From positions 1 through 64,000 of the forward strand of contig DASVFT010000022.1 of NCBI GenBank assembly GCA_036379935.1: 64,000 bases of DNA, given 5' to 3'. The notes under the pieces are model-generated. The model was not told the DNA's origin. It did no database searches and worked only from the letters and a program-made list of their open reading frames with translations. Source of the stretch: JAOPZW01 sp036379935. GTDB taxonomy: Bacteria; Actinomycetota; Thermoleophilia; Solirubrobacterales; Solirubrobacteraceae. Positions 34,198 to 42,513 of the stretch are shown piece by piece (within the stretch, counting starts at the first letter, position 1; the number at the start of each line of letters is the position of its first letter). The position numbers and the translations under genes are program-made.

Positions 34198-35835
34198 GTG
34201 ACCCCGCGCGCCTACGTCCTTGCGCTCGCGGCCGGGCTGGCCCTGGCCGACGCGTCGATCGTCACGCTGGCGCTGCCGGACATCCTGCGCGAGCTCGACA
34301 CGAGCGTCGAGGGCGTCGCCGCCGTCGTCGGTGCGTATACGGTCGTGCTCGCCATCGCGCTGGTGCCGTTCGAACGCGCCGCCTCGGTCTTCTCGCTGCG
34401 CGTGGTCGGCGTCGGCGGCTTCGCGCTCTTCGCCCTGGCCAGCGCGGTGTGTGCGGGCGCCGGCGATCTCAGCACCCTGCTCGCGGCGCGCTGCGCGCAG
34501 GCGATGGGGGCCGCGGCGGGATTGGCCACCGTCTTCGATCTGCTGGGCGGAGCGGGAAAGGGCAGGCGCCTCTGGCTGGGCGCGGCCGTCTTCGCCACCG
34601 CGGTCGGGCCGGCGCTCGGCGGCGTGCTGACCCAGGCCTTCGACTGGCGCGCCATCTTCGCGTTCCAGGTGCCGCTGGCGGCGGCGGGCGCCGTCGCGGT
34701 GCTGACCGGGCCCGTGCAGCGCGCCGACCAGGCGGCGGCCGGGCCTCCCGAGCGCTTCGCCCTGCGCCCCGCGCTCGCGCTGGCCCTCGTCTCGGCGGCG
34801 CTCACCGCGGTCCTCTTCCTGCTCGTGCTGCTGCTGGTGGCCGGCTGGAACGAGACCCCGCTCGCCGCGGCGCTGGCGGTCACGGTCATCCCGCTGGCCG
34901 CGGTGGCGGGCGCGCGCATCCGCGGCGAGCTGCGGACGCGCGCGGCGGCCGGCTGCGCGCTGGTGGGCGGCGGCGTGCTCGCGCTGGCCTGGCTTCCGGG
35001 GGCCAGCCTGTGGTGGACCGTGATCCCCCAGGTCCTCGCCGGAGTCGGCATGGGGATGGCGCTGCCGGCGCTGGGCGGCGGGCTGCTCCCCGAGCGCACG
35101 CCGCGCGACGCCGCGCGCCTGCTGGCCGTGCGCCACGCCGGCATCGCGGTCGTCCTGGCGATCGCGGCGCCGATCGCCGCCCACCAGCTCGACGCGGCCA
35201 CGCAGACGGCCAAGGAGCGCGGCGTCGCGCTCGTGCTCGACGCGTCGCTGCGGCCGGAGCAGAAGCTCGAACTGGCCCCGGCGCTGCTGGAGGGCGTGGA
35301 CTCCGACGAGCCGCGAGCGGGCCTGCGCCGGGCGCTGGACGCCGAGCGCGATCGCTTCACCGGCCGCGAGCGCGCCGCCTACGACAGGCTGGGCCAGCGC
35401 GCCGACGAGACGCTGGTGGCCGCGGTCGGGGAGGCCTTCCGCTCGTCGTTCCTGCTGGCCGGGGCGTGCGGGCTGCTGGCCGCGCTGCTGCTCGCCGCCG
35501 GCGCGCAGCTGGTGGCGCTGGCCGCGGCCGGCGCGCTGACCCTCGCCACCCCGGCCAGCTATCTCGCGCTGCACGCCGCCCTGGCGCCCGAGGTGCCGGC
35601 CATCCTCGACCCGTGCACCGCCAAGCGGGTGCCGCCGCAAGCCGGCGGGCTCGGCGGCATGCTCCAGGATCAGGCGCTCGCGCTCCTGGACCGCACGGCG
35701 TGCAAGCTCCACTCCTCCCGCGAGGAGCTCGTGCTCGCCCTCGCCGACGAGTCCGAGGCCCGGCGCTTCCAGCGCGAGCACGGTGTCAACCCGCGCAGCC
35801 TCGGCGGGCTCCTCCGTGTGCTGCTCGGCGGTTGA
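34198..35835 (+). CDS. MFS transporter with C-terminal soluble domain
   Basis: A 545-residue protein. The first 330 residues hold about ten membrane segments in the drug:H+ antiporter style (YVLALAAGLALADASIVTLALPDILREL). Then come a helical domain (TAKERGVALVLDASLRPEQKLELAPALLEG), two more membrane segments, and a soluble tail of about 75 residues with two cysteines (DPCTAKRVPP ... RTACKLHSS) and DESEARRFQREHGVNPRS. The tail is not part of ordinary MFS proteins. The GTG at 34198 is chosen over an earlier ATG that overlaps the divergent DUF72 gene. Confidence 0.78.
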   Translation: MTPRAYVLALAAGLALADASIVTLALPDILRELDTSVEGVAAVVGAYTVVLAIALVPFERAASVFSLRVVGVGGFALFALASAVCAGAGDLSTLLAARCAQAMGAAAGLATVFDLLGGAGKGRRLWLGAAVFATAVGPALGGVLTQAFDWRAIFAFQVPLAAAGAVAVLTGPVQRADQAAAGPPERFALRPALALALVSAALTAVLFLLVLLLVAGWNETPLAAALAVTVIPLAAVAGARIRGELRTRAAAGCALVGGGVLALAWLPGASLWWTVIPQVLAGVGMGMALPALGGGLLPERTPRDAARLLAVRHAGIAVVLAIAAPIAAHQLDAATQTAKERGVALVLDASLRPEQKLELAPALLEGVDSDEPRAGLRRALDAERDRFTGRERAAYDRLGQRADETLVAAVGEAFRSSFLLAGACGLLAALLLAAGAQLVALAAAGALTLATPASYLALHAALAPEVPAILDPCTAKRVPPQAGGLGGMLQDQALALLDRTACKLHSSREELVLALADESEARRFQREHGVNPRSLGGLLRVLLGG

Positions 35836-35935
35836 GGCGTCCGGCTCGCGGCCGGAGCGTGCCGAGCTCCTCACCAAGGCGCCGCTTGCGATCCGCCGGC
35901 ACGCCGCGTCCAGGACGATCGGGTAGGACGGTCAG

Positions 35936-36799
35936 ATGCGTGCCGGCCGTCGCGACGTCCCGCTGAGCCATCCCGGCAAGGTCCTGTTCGGGGACGACGG
36001 CATCACCAAGGCCGATCTCGCCGCCTACTACCGCGACGTCGCCGGCCTCATGGTGCCGCTCGTGCGCGACCGGCCGGTCTCGCTGCAGCGGTTCAACAAC
36101 GGCATCGACCACGAGGGCTTCTTCCAGAAGAACGTCGAGCGCGGCGTCCCGGCGTGGGTCCGTCGCGTGCGGGTGGGCAAGCGCGGCGGCTCGGTCTCGC
36201 ACGTGCTGGCCAACGACGCCGCCACGCTCGTATGGCTGGCCAACCAGAACTGCATCACGCCGCACGTGTGGACCGCGCGCGCCGATCGGCTCGAGCGTCC
36301 GGATCGGATGATCTTCGACCTCGATCCCGCCGGTGACGGCGACTTCGCGCTGGTGCGCCGCACCGCGCGCGAGCTGGGGGAGATCCTGCGCGAGGCGGGC
36401 GTCGAGCCCTTCGCCATGACCACGGGGTCCAAGGGCATCCACGTGGTCGTCGCGCTGCGGCGCCGGTACGGCTTCGATCAGGTGCGCGAGGCGGCCCTCG
36501 CCGTGGCCACCGAGCTCGTGGCGCGACGTCCGCGCGAGCTGACGACCGAGTTCTACAAGCGCAAGCGCGACGGGCGGCTGTTCGTCGACGTCAACCGCAA
36601 CGCGTACGCGGCGACGGCGGTCCCGCCGTACGCAGTGCGCGCGCGTACGGGCGCTCCGGTGGCCACACCGCTGCGCTGGGACGAGCTCTCCGACCGCCGC
36701 CTGAGCGCCACGCGCTGGACGCTGCGCACCGTGCTGGATCGAGATCCGGACGTGTGGGCCGCGCTGCCGCGCAGCGCCGGCGGGCTGCCGCGCCTGTAG
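35936..36799 (+). CDS. LigD-type polymerase/primase domain protein
   Basis: A 287-residue stand-alone AEP polymerase domain: LSHPGKVLFGDDGITKADLA, FFQKNVERGVPAWV, MIFDLDPAGDGDFALV with the catalytic DxD, AMTTGSKGIHVVV, and VDVNRNAYAATAVPPYAVRAR. It fits PolDom of bacterial NHEJ LigD, which fills ends with ribonucleotides. No ligase or Ku gene is in the window. A TAGGAC hexamer ends 6 nt before the ATG. Confidence 0.9.
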   Translation: MRAGRRDVPLSHPGKVLFGDDGITKADLAAYYRDVAGLMVPLVRDRPVSLQRFNNGIDHEGFFQKNVERGVPAWVRRVRVGKRGGSVSHVLANDAATLVWLANQNCITPHVWTARADRLERPDRMIFDLDPAGDGDFALVRRTARELGEILREAGVEPFAMTTGSKGIHVVVALRRRYGFDQVREAALAVATELVARRPRELTTEFYKRKRDGRLFVDVNRNAYAATAVPPYAVRARTGAPVATPLRWDELSDRRLSATRWTLRTVLDRDPDVWAALPRSAGGLPRL

Positions 36800-36863
36800 C
36801 CCACCCGGCGGCCGCGCCCGCATCCCACCCGCGAAGATGGTGCTGCGCCGCGTCCCCGCCGGG

Positions 36864-36869
36864 CACAAT
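36864..36869 (+). promoter_or_regulatory. -10-like CACAAT for yqgE
   Basis: The hexamer ends 6 nt before the ATG at 36876; weaker match than others. Confidence 0.35.
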
Positions 36870-36875
36870 GCCGGC

Positions 36876-37427
36876 ATGCCCGATTCGCTCAGGGGCCAGC
36901 TGCTCATCGCCTCGCCGTCGATCCACGACCCGAACTTCCGGCGCACAGTCGTCTACATGACCGAGCACGGGGACGAGGGGGCGATGGGCCTCGTGCTCAA
37001 CCGGGCGGCCGAGACGACGGTGGGCGAGGCGGTCCCGGACCTGGCGTGGCTGGCTGAAGGCGACACGGTCGTGCACGTCGGCGGCCCGGTGGCGCCGCAG
37101 GCGGTCGTGGTGCTCGCCGAGTTCGAGCAGCCCGAGCTCTCGGCGCTCCTGGTCGACGACGACCTGGGCTTCGTCCCCGCCGAGGTCGATGACGTCTCGG
37201 CGGTGTCCGAGGCGCTGCGCCGGCGCCGCGTCTTCGCCGGCCACGCCGGCTGGGGGCCGGGTCAACTCGAGGCCGAGTTGGAGGAGGAGTCCTGGATCAT
37301 CGAGCCGGCCACGCGCGAGGACGTGTTCACCCCCGAGCCCGACGAGCTCTGGTCGCTGGTCCTGCGGCGCAAGGGTCAGCAGTACGCGCTGCTCTCGACC
37401 ATGCCGATCGACCCGTCGCTCAACTGA
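36876..37427 (+). CDS. YqgE/AlgH family protein (UPF0301)
   Basis: A 183-residue protein: LRGQLLIASPSIHDPNFRRTVVYMTEHGDEGAMGLVLNR at the N-terminus, VHVGGPVAPQAV and FAGHAGWGPGQLEAEL are family blocks, and the length is normal. Cytoplasmic; role in the cell unclear, with AlgH linked to alginate regulation in Pseudomonas. It converges on aat with an 8-bp overlap. Confidence 0.9.
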   Translation: MPDSLRGQLLIASPSIHDPNFRRTVVYMTEHGDEGAMGLVLNRAAETTVGEAVPDLAWLAEGDTVVHVGGPVAPQAVVVLAEFEQPELSALLVDDDLGFVPAEVDDVSAVSEALRRRRVFAGHAGWGPGQLEAELEEESWIIEPATREDVFTPEPDELWSLVLRRKGQQYALLSTMPIDPSLN

Positions 37428-38031
37428 GGGCGCGGCGCAGGCGCGCCTCGTACTGCGCGCGCGGGATCAGGCGGGCGCCGACGCGGGTGGTGTGCTCGGT
37501 CGGCAGCTGGATGTCGCACAGCGCGAAGCCGCTCTCGGCGAGCTCGTCGAGCGTGCGAGCGAGGAGCACGTTGCCGGCGTGCGGGACGCGGTGGAACATC
37601 GACTCGAGCATCGCGGCGCGGCCGAGGATCACGGCGACGAGGCCGCCCGCCAGGGTCGGGCCGGCGTAGATCTCGTAGGAGTGCGCGAGGCCGGCCTCGT
37701 GCAGACGGCGGTAGAGGTGCTGTAGGCGGGGGGTCATCCACACGCCGTCGGCGGGCGCGCGCGGGCGCGCGCAGCGGCCGATGACCTCCTCGAAGCGCGT
37801 GTCGCGCGCGAGGCGCCACCCGGCCGTCTCGCCCGCCCGCAGGCTGCGGCGCAGGCGCCGGCGCATGGCGGCGCGCGAGCCGTCGTCGAGCTCGAACACC
37901 GCGCGCTGCTCGGCGGCGTAGAAGGGCAGCGGCCCACGAGCGTCCGCGGGGTCGTCCATCGGGAAGTAGCCCGCGGCGTAGAGCGCGACGGCCTGCTCGA
38001 CCGACGGGCCGGCGTTCAGCGGGGCCGTCAT
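37420..38031 (-). CDS. aat: leucyl/phenylalanyl-tRNA-protein transferase
   Basis: A 203-residue protein. YAAGYFPMDDP, LPFYAAEQRAVFEL, VWMTPRLQHLYRRLHEAGLAHSYEIY, GGLVAVILGRAAMLESMFHR and SGFALCDIQLPTEH are Aat blocks. It adds Leu or Phe to N-terminal Arg/Lys of proteins for the N-end rule. The usual PWYxPDxR segment is altered to LPFYAAEQR, and ESMFHR replaces the common GESMFS. Start ATG at 38031, with a TAGAGT hexamer upstream. Confidence 0.88.
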   Translation of the reverse strand: MTAPLNAGPSVEQAVALYAAGYFPMDDPADARGPLPFYAAEQRAVFELDDGSRAAMRRRLRRSLRAGETAGWRLARDTRFEEVIGRCARPRAPADGVWMTPRLQHLYRRLHEAGLAHSYEIYAGPTLAGGLVAVILGRAAMLESMFHRVPHAGNVLLARTLDELAESGFALCDIQLPTEHTTRVGARLIPRAQYEARLRRALS

Positions 38032-38039
38032 CGAGGCCG

Positions 38040-38045
38040 ACTCTA
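38040..38045 (-). promoter_or_regulatory. -10 hexamer TAGAGT for aat
   Basis: The hexamer ends 8 nt before the ATG at 38031. Confidence 0.5.
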
Positions 38046-38549
38046 GCCCGCCATCGCGTGCGAGCGGGCGGCGTTCCGAAGAGGAGTGGCCCGGCGGTGC
38101 GTATACGCGCCGCCAGGCCCGATGTCAGCGGGGGAATCCACGCCGTGACGCGCGCGAGGCGCGTGACCAGCAGCGCCGCCGCCACGGCGATCGGAGCCGC
38201 GAGCGCGGCCAGCGCCCACGGCCTCGTGGTGTCGCTGCCCACCAGCAGGCCGTGAGCGACTGCGAGCACCCAGAAGACCGGGAGCAGCCGATGTGCGCGG
38301 CGCCACCGCGCGGCACCGACTCGGCGGCGAACGTAGAACGTCGCGCCAAGGGCGAGGATGCCGTAGGCGGCGATCTGCCCGAGCGCCGTGGCGACGGGCC
38401 GGTAGGGGCCGGCGAAGGGCACGGATGCCCGCCGGCCCGGGCCGCAGGACGGGATCGACCAGCAGCGACACGGCGTGCACGCCGATGAGCGCGAAGGTGG
38501 CGGGGGCGCGCCTGATGGAGGCGCGGCTCGTGGTCCAGACAGGGGTCAT
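38043..38549 (-). pseudogene. frameshifted ferric-reductase-like heme membrane protein
   Basis: Two frames must be joined to read one protein. From ATG 38549, FALIGVHAVSLLVDPVL runs until about 38425. One base later the other frame continues with VPFAGPYRPVATALGQIAAYG, RRAHRLLPVFWVLAVAHGLLVG and PIAVAAALLVTRL. His residues in HAV, AHR and AHG are placed as heme ligands of the ferric-reductase-like membrane domain. The second frame stays open into aat, so the 3' end is also damaged. Either a pseudogene or a sequencing error. Confidence 0.6.
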
Positions 38550-39047
38550 ATCGCTATGACGATCGTCATACCCAGAGCCATGGGGCAGATGGGCACGGGC
38601 GCCCATGGGCCCGGCCAGCAGCGCGGCCTTGGCGCGGACCTCGGCCTCGAGCGCGGTGGGCGCCAGGGGCAGTCGCCTCCACGATCCCCGTCCGGGCCGG
38701 GCGCGCCGTGCTCGGGTCGAGCAGACGCCAGCCGCGTCGCGTCACGCCGCTCGTCGCGGCGGCGCCGTCGGTGAGCGTCAGCTCGCCCAGCAGGGGTGCG
38801 GCGCCGGCGGGCTCCGCGGCGTCGGGTGCGAGGACCGGCGCCAGCGTGGCATCCACCAATCCGCCGCTCAACTCGCAGGTGGAGAGCGGCTCGGGCGCCG
38901 GCTCCTCCCAAGGCGGGAACATCGGCATCGGCTTCGCGGTCCCCTCCAACACCGTGCGTACGGTGCTGGGCTCCCTCGAGGCGCGCGCCAGCTGAGCGCG
39001 AGAACGGCCGCTCCATGGCCGCGCCGCCGCGTATACGCGACCCGTGC
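38550..39047. other. degenerate intergenic region
   Basis: About 500 bp with no convincing gene on either strand. Open frames here have mixed Arg/Gly/Pro composition typical of non-coding high-GC DNA. The only recognisable item is the protease fragment at 38858-38995. The 10-bp palindrome GCGTATACGC is found at both margins (about 38099 and 39026). Confidence 0.55.
38858..38995 (+). pseudogene. fragment of HtrA/DegP-like serine protease
   Basis: A 45-codon stretch reads NPPLNSQVESGSGAG then GGNIGIGFAVPSNTVRTVL, the segment that in HtrA proteases links the end of the trypsin-like domain to the PDZ domain (VNSQI...GIGFAIP.NTV). The catalytic GNSGGP block and all upstream and downstream parts are absent. 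A gene remnant. Confidence 0.6.
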
Positions 39048-39737
39048 CTAGGGGTTGTCGAAGGTCACGTAGCGGAAGATCGACGGTCCCGCGATCGTGA
39101 TCGGGAAGCTGCCCAGCGTCGGGTCGGTCGGGTCAGCGACGCAGGCAGCGATCCGAATGCGGTTGCCAGGGGCGGGCTTGCCGGTCACGACCACCTGGTC
39201 CGGCCAGTTCGCGGGTGGCGTCACCACGATGATGTCGTCGGCGATGTTCGGCGAGCCGCCCGTAGGGGTTGCCGGGGCCTCCGCCGCCTGGCACAGCGAG
39301 CCGGGGTTGTTGAACACGAGGCTCGGCACCGAGATCGCGCCTGCGAACGAGCCTATGTCGACCGTCTGGAGCGATCCGTTCGCCACCGAACCGCCGCCGA
39401 TCGAGTCCGGAGCGAGCTTCGACGCGGTGACCGAGCCCGGCGCCAGCGCCTGCGCCGTGACCGCGCCCGCGCCGAGGTCCGGCGCCAGGACCTGCGCGTC
39501 GACGATCTGGGCCGACCGCACCGAGTTCCGCGGCGTGGTGGTCAGCGACCGCACCGTGGCCTTGCTCAGATCGGCCTTCCTGATCGTCCCGTTCTTGATC
39601 GCGCGGCTCGTCACGGTGCCCTTGGCGAGCAGCTTCGCGTTGATAACTCGCTCTGCCTGGGCAGGACCGCCGAGAGCGATGAACAGAGCGAGGAGCGCGA
39701 CCGCCATGGCGGGGGAGGGTCGGCGAAGGATCCGCAT
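39048..39737 (-). CDS. exported protein with short repeat motif
   Basis: A 229-residue protein with a signal peptide (MAVALLALFIALGGPAQA). Residues 30-120 carry spaced repeats of the type G(T/S)-V-x(3)-A/L-K (LLAKGTVTSRAIKNGTIRKA, APGSVTASKLAPDSI, VANGSLQTVDI), which would form a beta-helix or coiled stalk. The C-terminal 90 residues form a beta-rich domain with two cysteines (SLCQAAEA, IAACVADP). Proteins of this build are frequent in Solirubrobacterales; function unknown. ATG 39737; an ATG 11 codons upstream is possible. Confidence 0.75.
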   Translation of the reverse strand: MRILRRPSPAMAVALLALFIALGGPAQAERVINAKLLAKGTVTSRAIKNGTIRKADLSKATVRSLTTTPRNSVRSAQIVDAQVLAPDLGAGAVTAQALAPGSVTASKLAPDSIGGGSVANGSLQTVDIGSFAGAISVPSLVFNNPGSLCQAAEAPATPTGGSPNIADDIIVVTPPANWPDQVVVTGKPAPGNRIRIAACVADPTDPTLGSFPITIAGPSIFRYVTFDNP

Positions 39738-39977
39738 GCTGGTGACTGTGCCAGGTTCGTCGGCGGACATGGATCCCTCGACACATGTCGTACGCGACGC
39801 GCTGGAAATAAGCAAACCAACTCCCCGGAAATCTCTGGGGCGAGCGTCAACGCGCCAAGTTGGCACCGAGCCGTCTTCCGGGTTCTCGGCAAGAACGGAC
39901 AAACTGGAATCTGGAGCGCTCGGCCTGTCCGCGTGGGACTTGAGTCCCGGCCCCCACATGTCGATGTTCCGTCCAGC

Positions 39978-41009
39978 ATGACCCCACAGGGCCACGGAAG
40001 GACCCGCGCGACCGTTGCCTGGCTCGCCGGTGCGATGATCGCTTGCGCCCTCATCGGCACCTGCCTCGCGGTCCTGCGCAGCAACGTCCTTCCGTTCCAG
40101 GGCGCATGGCCGAGTACGCACGGCTCACCGACGCAGGTGAGCGAGCTCCCGCCCCCGCCGCAGCCGTCCAGCGCGCTCTCGAGGGCCCCCGGCGCGACGC
40201 CGCTCGCGGCCGCCGGCCCGGGCGGTGCCCTGCCCGGCCTGCCGGGGGGCCGGCCGTTCACGGGCCCCGTCGTGCCGACGCGCAACGCCGGAACGGGCGA
40301 GCAGACCACCGGCGGCCTTGCCGGCCAGCCCACGAGCTCCGTGCCCACCAGCACGGGCACGACCATCCCCAGCACACCGACCGCCGCCCCCGCCGCCCCC
40401 GCGCCGGTGGCGGTGTCGGACACCGCGCCGGCGGCCGCCGACCCGACCGGCACGAGCACCTCGGCCACTCGCCCGCAGGGGCGCACGACCGATGCCGACA
40501 CCGACCGTGCCAGCGAGCGCCCGCCGGCCGACACCGACGCGGGCGCCGACGACACGCCGGCCAGCCCGATCGAAGACGGTCAGCCGGCGACGGGCGCGCC
40601 CGCCAGCACGGGGACGCAGCCGGCCACCAGCGACCCGACCCCCGCGCCCGCCACGCCGGCCAACCCCAACCCGCCTGCGGAGACGACGCCCGATCCGTCC
40701 TCCCCGCCGGTCCAGGCCACGTCGCAGGCGGCCGACTCCGGCACGGCGGCTCCGGCGCAGCCCGCCGACAACACGCCGCCCGCGAACGAAGAGAGCACAC
40801 CGCCCGCGAACGAAGACAACACGCCGCACGACGAAGAGACCCCGCCCGCGGGCTATGACAACACGACGCCCGCCAACGACGACGACACACCGCCGACCAA
40901 CCACGACAACACCACGCCCGCCGGCTACGACACCACGCCTTCGAACAGCGCAGGCTCCGAGCACGACGACTCCGGCTGCCACGACGGCGGCGGCTCGGGC
41001 GGCCGGTAG
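39978..41009 (+). CDS. membrane-anchored Pro/Thr-rich exported protein
   Basis: A 343-residue protein. A signal anchor (VAWLAGAMIACALIGTCLAVL) is followed by about 300 residues of low-complexity Pro/Thr/Ala/Ser sequence, probably an extended cell-wall-spanning stalk. Near the C-terminus about six imperfect repeats of a decamer occur (NTPPANEES, STPPANEDN, NTTPANDDD, NTTPAGYDT), then an acidic His/Cys/Gly tail (EHDDSGCHDGGGSGGR). No catalytic domain. The plus frame has the better codon bias; long minus frames here are shadows. Confidence 0.68.
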   Translation: MTPQGHGRTRATVAWLAGAMIACALIGTCLAVLRSNVLPFQGAWPSTHGSPTQVSELPPPPQPSSALSRAPGATPLAAAGPGGALPGLPGGRPFTGPVVPTRNAGTGEQTTGGLAGQPTSSVPTSTGTTIPSTPTAAPAAPAPVAVSDTAPAAADPTGTSTSATRPQGRTTDADTDRASERPPADTDAGADDTPASPIEDGQPATGAPASTGTQPATSDPTPAPATPANPNPPAETTPDPSSPPVQATSQAADSGTAAPAQPADNTPPANEESTPPANEDNTPHDEETPPAGYDNTTPANDDDTPPTNHDNTTPAGYDTTPSNSAGSEHDDSGCHDGGGSGGR

Positions 41010-41026
41010 CGCCGGTAGCGCGCCGC

Positions 41027-41821
41027 TCAGGTCGCCGGTAGCGCGGCGCCCTGGCTCGTCGCCGGACGCTCGTCGCGGCGAAGCAGCCCGCCGCGCCGCT
41101 GCGCGACCACGAGCCACACCGCACCGATCACGAACTGCCCGACGCTCCACAGCTGCGCCGCCGTGAGCCCCAGTGCGGCGTCGTCGTTGCGGCGGATGAA
41201 CTCGACGAGGAAGCGCTCGGTTCCGGCGATCACGAGGTAGAGGGCGAAGAGCACGCCAGGGCGCACGCGGTCGCGCAGGCGCCACAGGAAGTACGCCACC
41301 AGCCCCATCGTGAGCGTCTCGTAGATGGGGGTGGGATGCACCGTCTCACCGGGCGCGGTGGGGACGGTGCCGTGCGGATAGCCCATCGCCCACGGGCCGT
41401 CCCACGCCTTGCCGTAGTCGCCGTCGCCCGACACCTGGCAGCCGATCCGCCCCACCGCGTAGCCGAGGGCCAGCCCGGGCCCGGCCATGTCGACGAGCGA
41501 CAACGAGAGGAAGTCACGGCGCCACGCCCACAGCAGGACGGCCACCACGCCGCCCGCCAGCCCGCCGTACCAGATCAGCCCCGAGCCTCCGAGCACGTTC
41601 CCAAGGCTCAGGGACTCGTGGTTCTGGACCAGCCAGTACCCCCGGGCGCCGACCAGCCCGCCGATGAGCGCGGCCGCCACGATCTCGTAGGCCCAGTCGG
41701 GCGGCTTGCCGATCTCGCGCAGCCGACGGTTGACCAGGGCGCCCCACGCCACGAAGTTCAGCGCGAAGAACACGCCGAACGTCTTGATCGAGAGGCCGAG
41801 GACGTCGATCTCGGGCTGCAT
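41027..41821 (-). CDS. lgt: prolipoprotein diacylglyceryl transferase
   Basis: A 264-residue protein with about seven membrane segments. GLIWYGGLAGGVVAVLL and the signature region ALGYAVGRIGCQVSGDGDYG (variant of GR-x-GNFxNxE) identify Lgt. RFLVEFIRRND near the C-terminus is also conserved. It transfers diacylglycerol to lipobox cysteines, for example of the SBP at 21116. The signature has C and Q where GN is usual. Confidence 0.9.
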   Translation of the reverse strand: MQPEIDVLGLSIKTFGVFFALNFVAWGALVNRRLREIGKPPDWAYEIVAAALIGGLVGARGYWLVQNHESLSLGNVLGGSGLIWYGGLAGGVVAVLLWAWRRDFLSLSLVDMAGPGLALGYAVGRIGCQVSGDGDYGKAWDGPWAMGYPHGTVPTAPGETVHPTPIYETLTMGLVAYFLWRLRDRVRPGVLFALYLVIAGTERFLVEFIRRNDDAALGLTAAQLWSVGQFVIGAVWLVVAQRRGGLLRRDERPATSQGAALPAT

Positions 41822-41829
41822 GCGCCCAC

Positions 41830-41835
41830 ATGCTA
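41830..41835 (-). promoter_or_regulatory. -10 hexamer TAGCAT for lgt
   Basis: The hexamer ends 8 nt before the ATG at 41821. Confidence 0.5.
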
Positions 41836-41836
41836 C

Positions 41837-41890
41837 GAGCGCGGTTGGCGCTCAGCGCCGGGGGCGGAGCGCGGTTGGCGCTCAGCGCCG
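41837..41890. repeat. 24-bp direct repeat, each containing a hairpin
   Basis: Identical 24-bp units at 41837-41860 and 41867-41890 (30-bp period). Each contains GGCGCT-C-AGCGCC, a perfect inverted repeat. They lie between the TetR stop and lgt, and probably form a double terminator for the TetR gene. Confidence 0.75.
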
Positions 41891-42475
41891 AGGCGCGTTG
41901 GCGATCGCCGCCTCGAGCTCGCGGCCGATGTCGTCGAGCGGGGCGGTGTCGCGGCGCGCGCGGCAGAGCACCACGGCGCCCTCGATGGCGGTCACCGCCA
42001 GGGTCGCGAGGCGCGCCGCCTTCTTGCGCCGCACGCCGGACTCGCGCAGCGCCTCGGCGAACGCGTTGCTCCAGCGCTCGTAGCCCGCGGCCGCCGCCTC
42101 GCGCGCCCCCGTCACGTCGGCGGGGGCCGTCGCCACGGCGGCGAGCGCGGAGCCGGCGCGGAAGTCGTTGGCCCGAAGCTCGGCACGCCAGCCGTCGAGG
42201 TAGCTGTGCAGGGCGGATACGGGGTCCGACGTCACCTCGGCGGGGCGAGCGGCCGCATCGGCGGCGTGCTGCGCCGCCTCCTGGGCAAGCTGCGCCTTGC
42301 CGCCGGGGAAGTGGTGGTAGATGGAGCCGCGCGGCGCGCCGCTGCTGGCCACGACGTCGCGCAGGCCGGCGCCCGCGAAGCCGCGTTCGCCGAACAGCTG
42401 TGCGGCGCTCTGCACCATGCGCCGCCGGACGTCGTTCTCAATGGTCGGCTTCTCGGTGGCTATGACGCCCACCAT
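41882..42475 (-). CDS. TetR-family transcriptional regulator
   Basis: A 197-residue protein. The HTH domain is clear: RRRMVQSAAQLFGERGFAGAGLRDVVASSGAPRGSIYHHFPGGKAQL. The C-terminal ligand domain is all helical (LmrA/YxaF-like TetR_C: GCxxG-like elements replaced by ANDFRAGSALAAVA). ATG at 42475. The target is unknown; lgt downstream has its own promoter, so co-regulation is not obvious. Confidence 0.9.
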   Translation of the reverse strand: MVGVIATEKPTIENDVRRRMVQSAAQLFGERGFAGAGLRDVVASSGAPRGSIYHHFPGGKAQLAQEAAQHAADAAARPAEVTSDPVSALHSYLDGWRAELRANDFRAGSALAAVATAPADVTGAREAAAAGYERWSNAFAEALRESGVRRKKAARLATLAVTAIEGAVVLCRARRDTAPLDDIGRELEAAIANAPRR

Positions 42476-42513
42476 AGTTGGCGCGGCGCCGCGCGGCCTG
42501 GACGAAGGTGGTG

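Noticed and set aside
33462..35966. An 834-codon plus-strand frame
   Set aside because: It runs antisense to DUF72 and out of frame through the MFS gene; high-GC DNA lacks stops, and no domain is seen.
40125..41285. Long minus-strand frames opposite the Pro/Thr protein
   Set aside because: The sequence is a repeat of Arg/Gly/Val expected from the complement of Pro/Thr/Ala codons; no start or ribosome-binding site.
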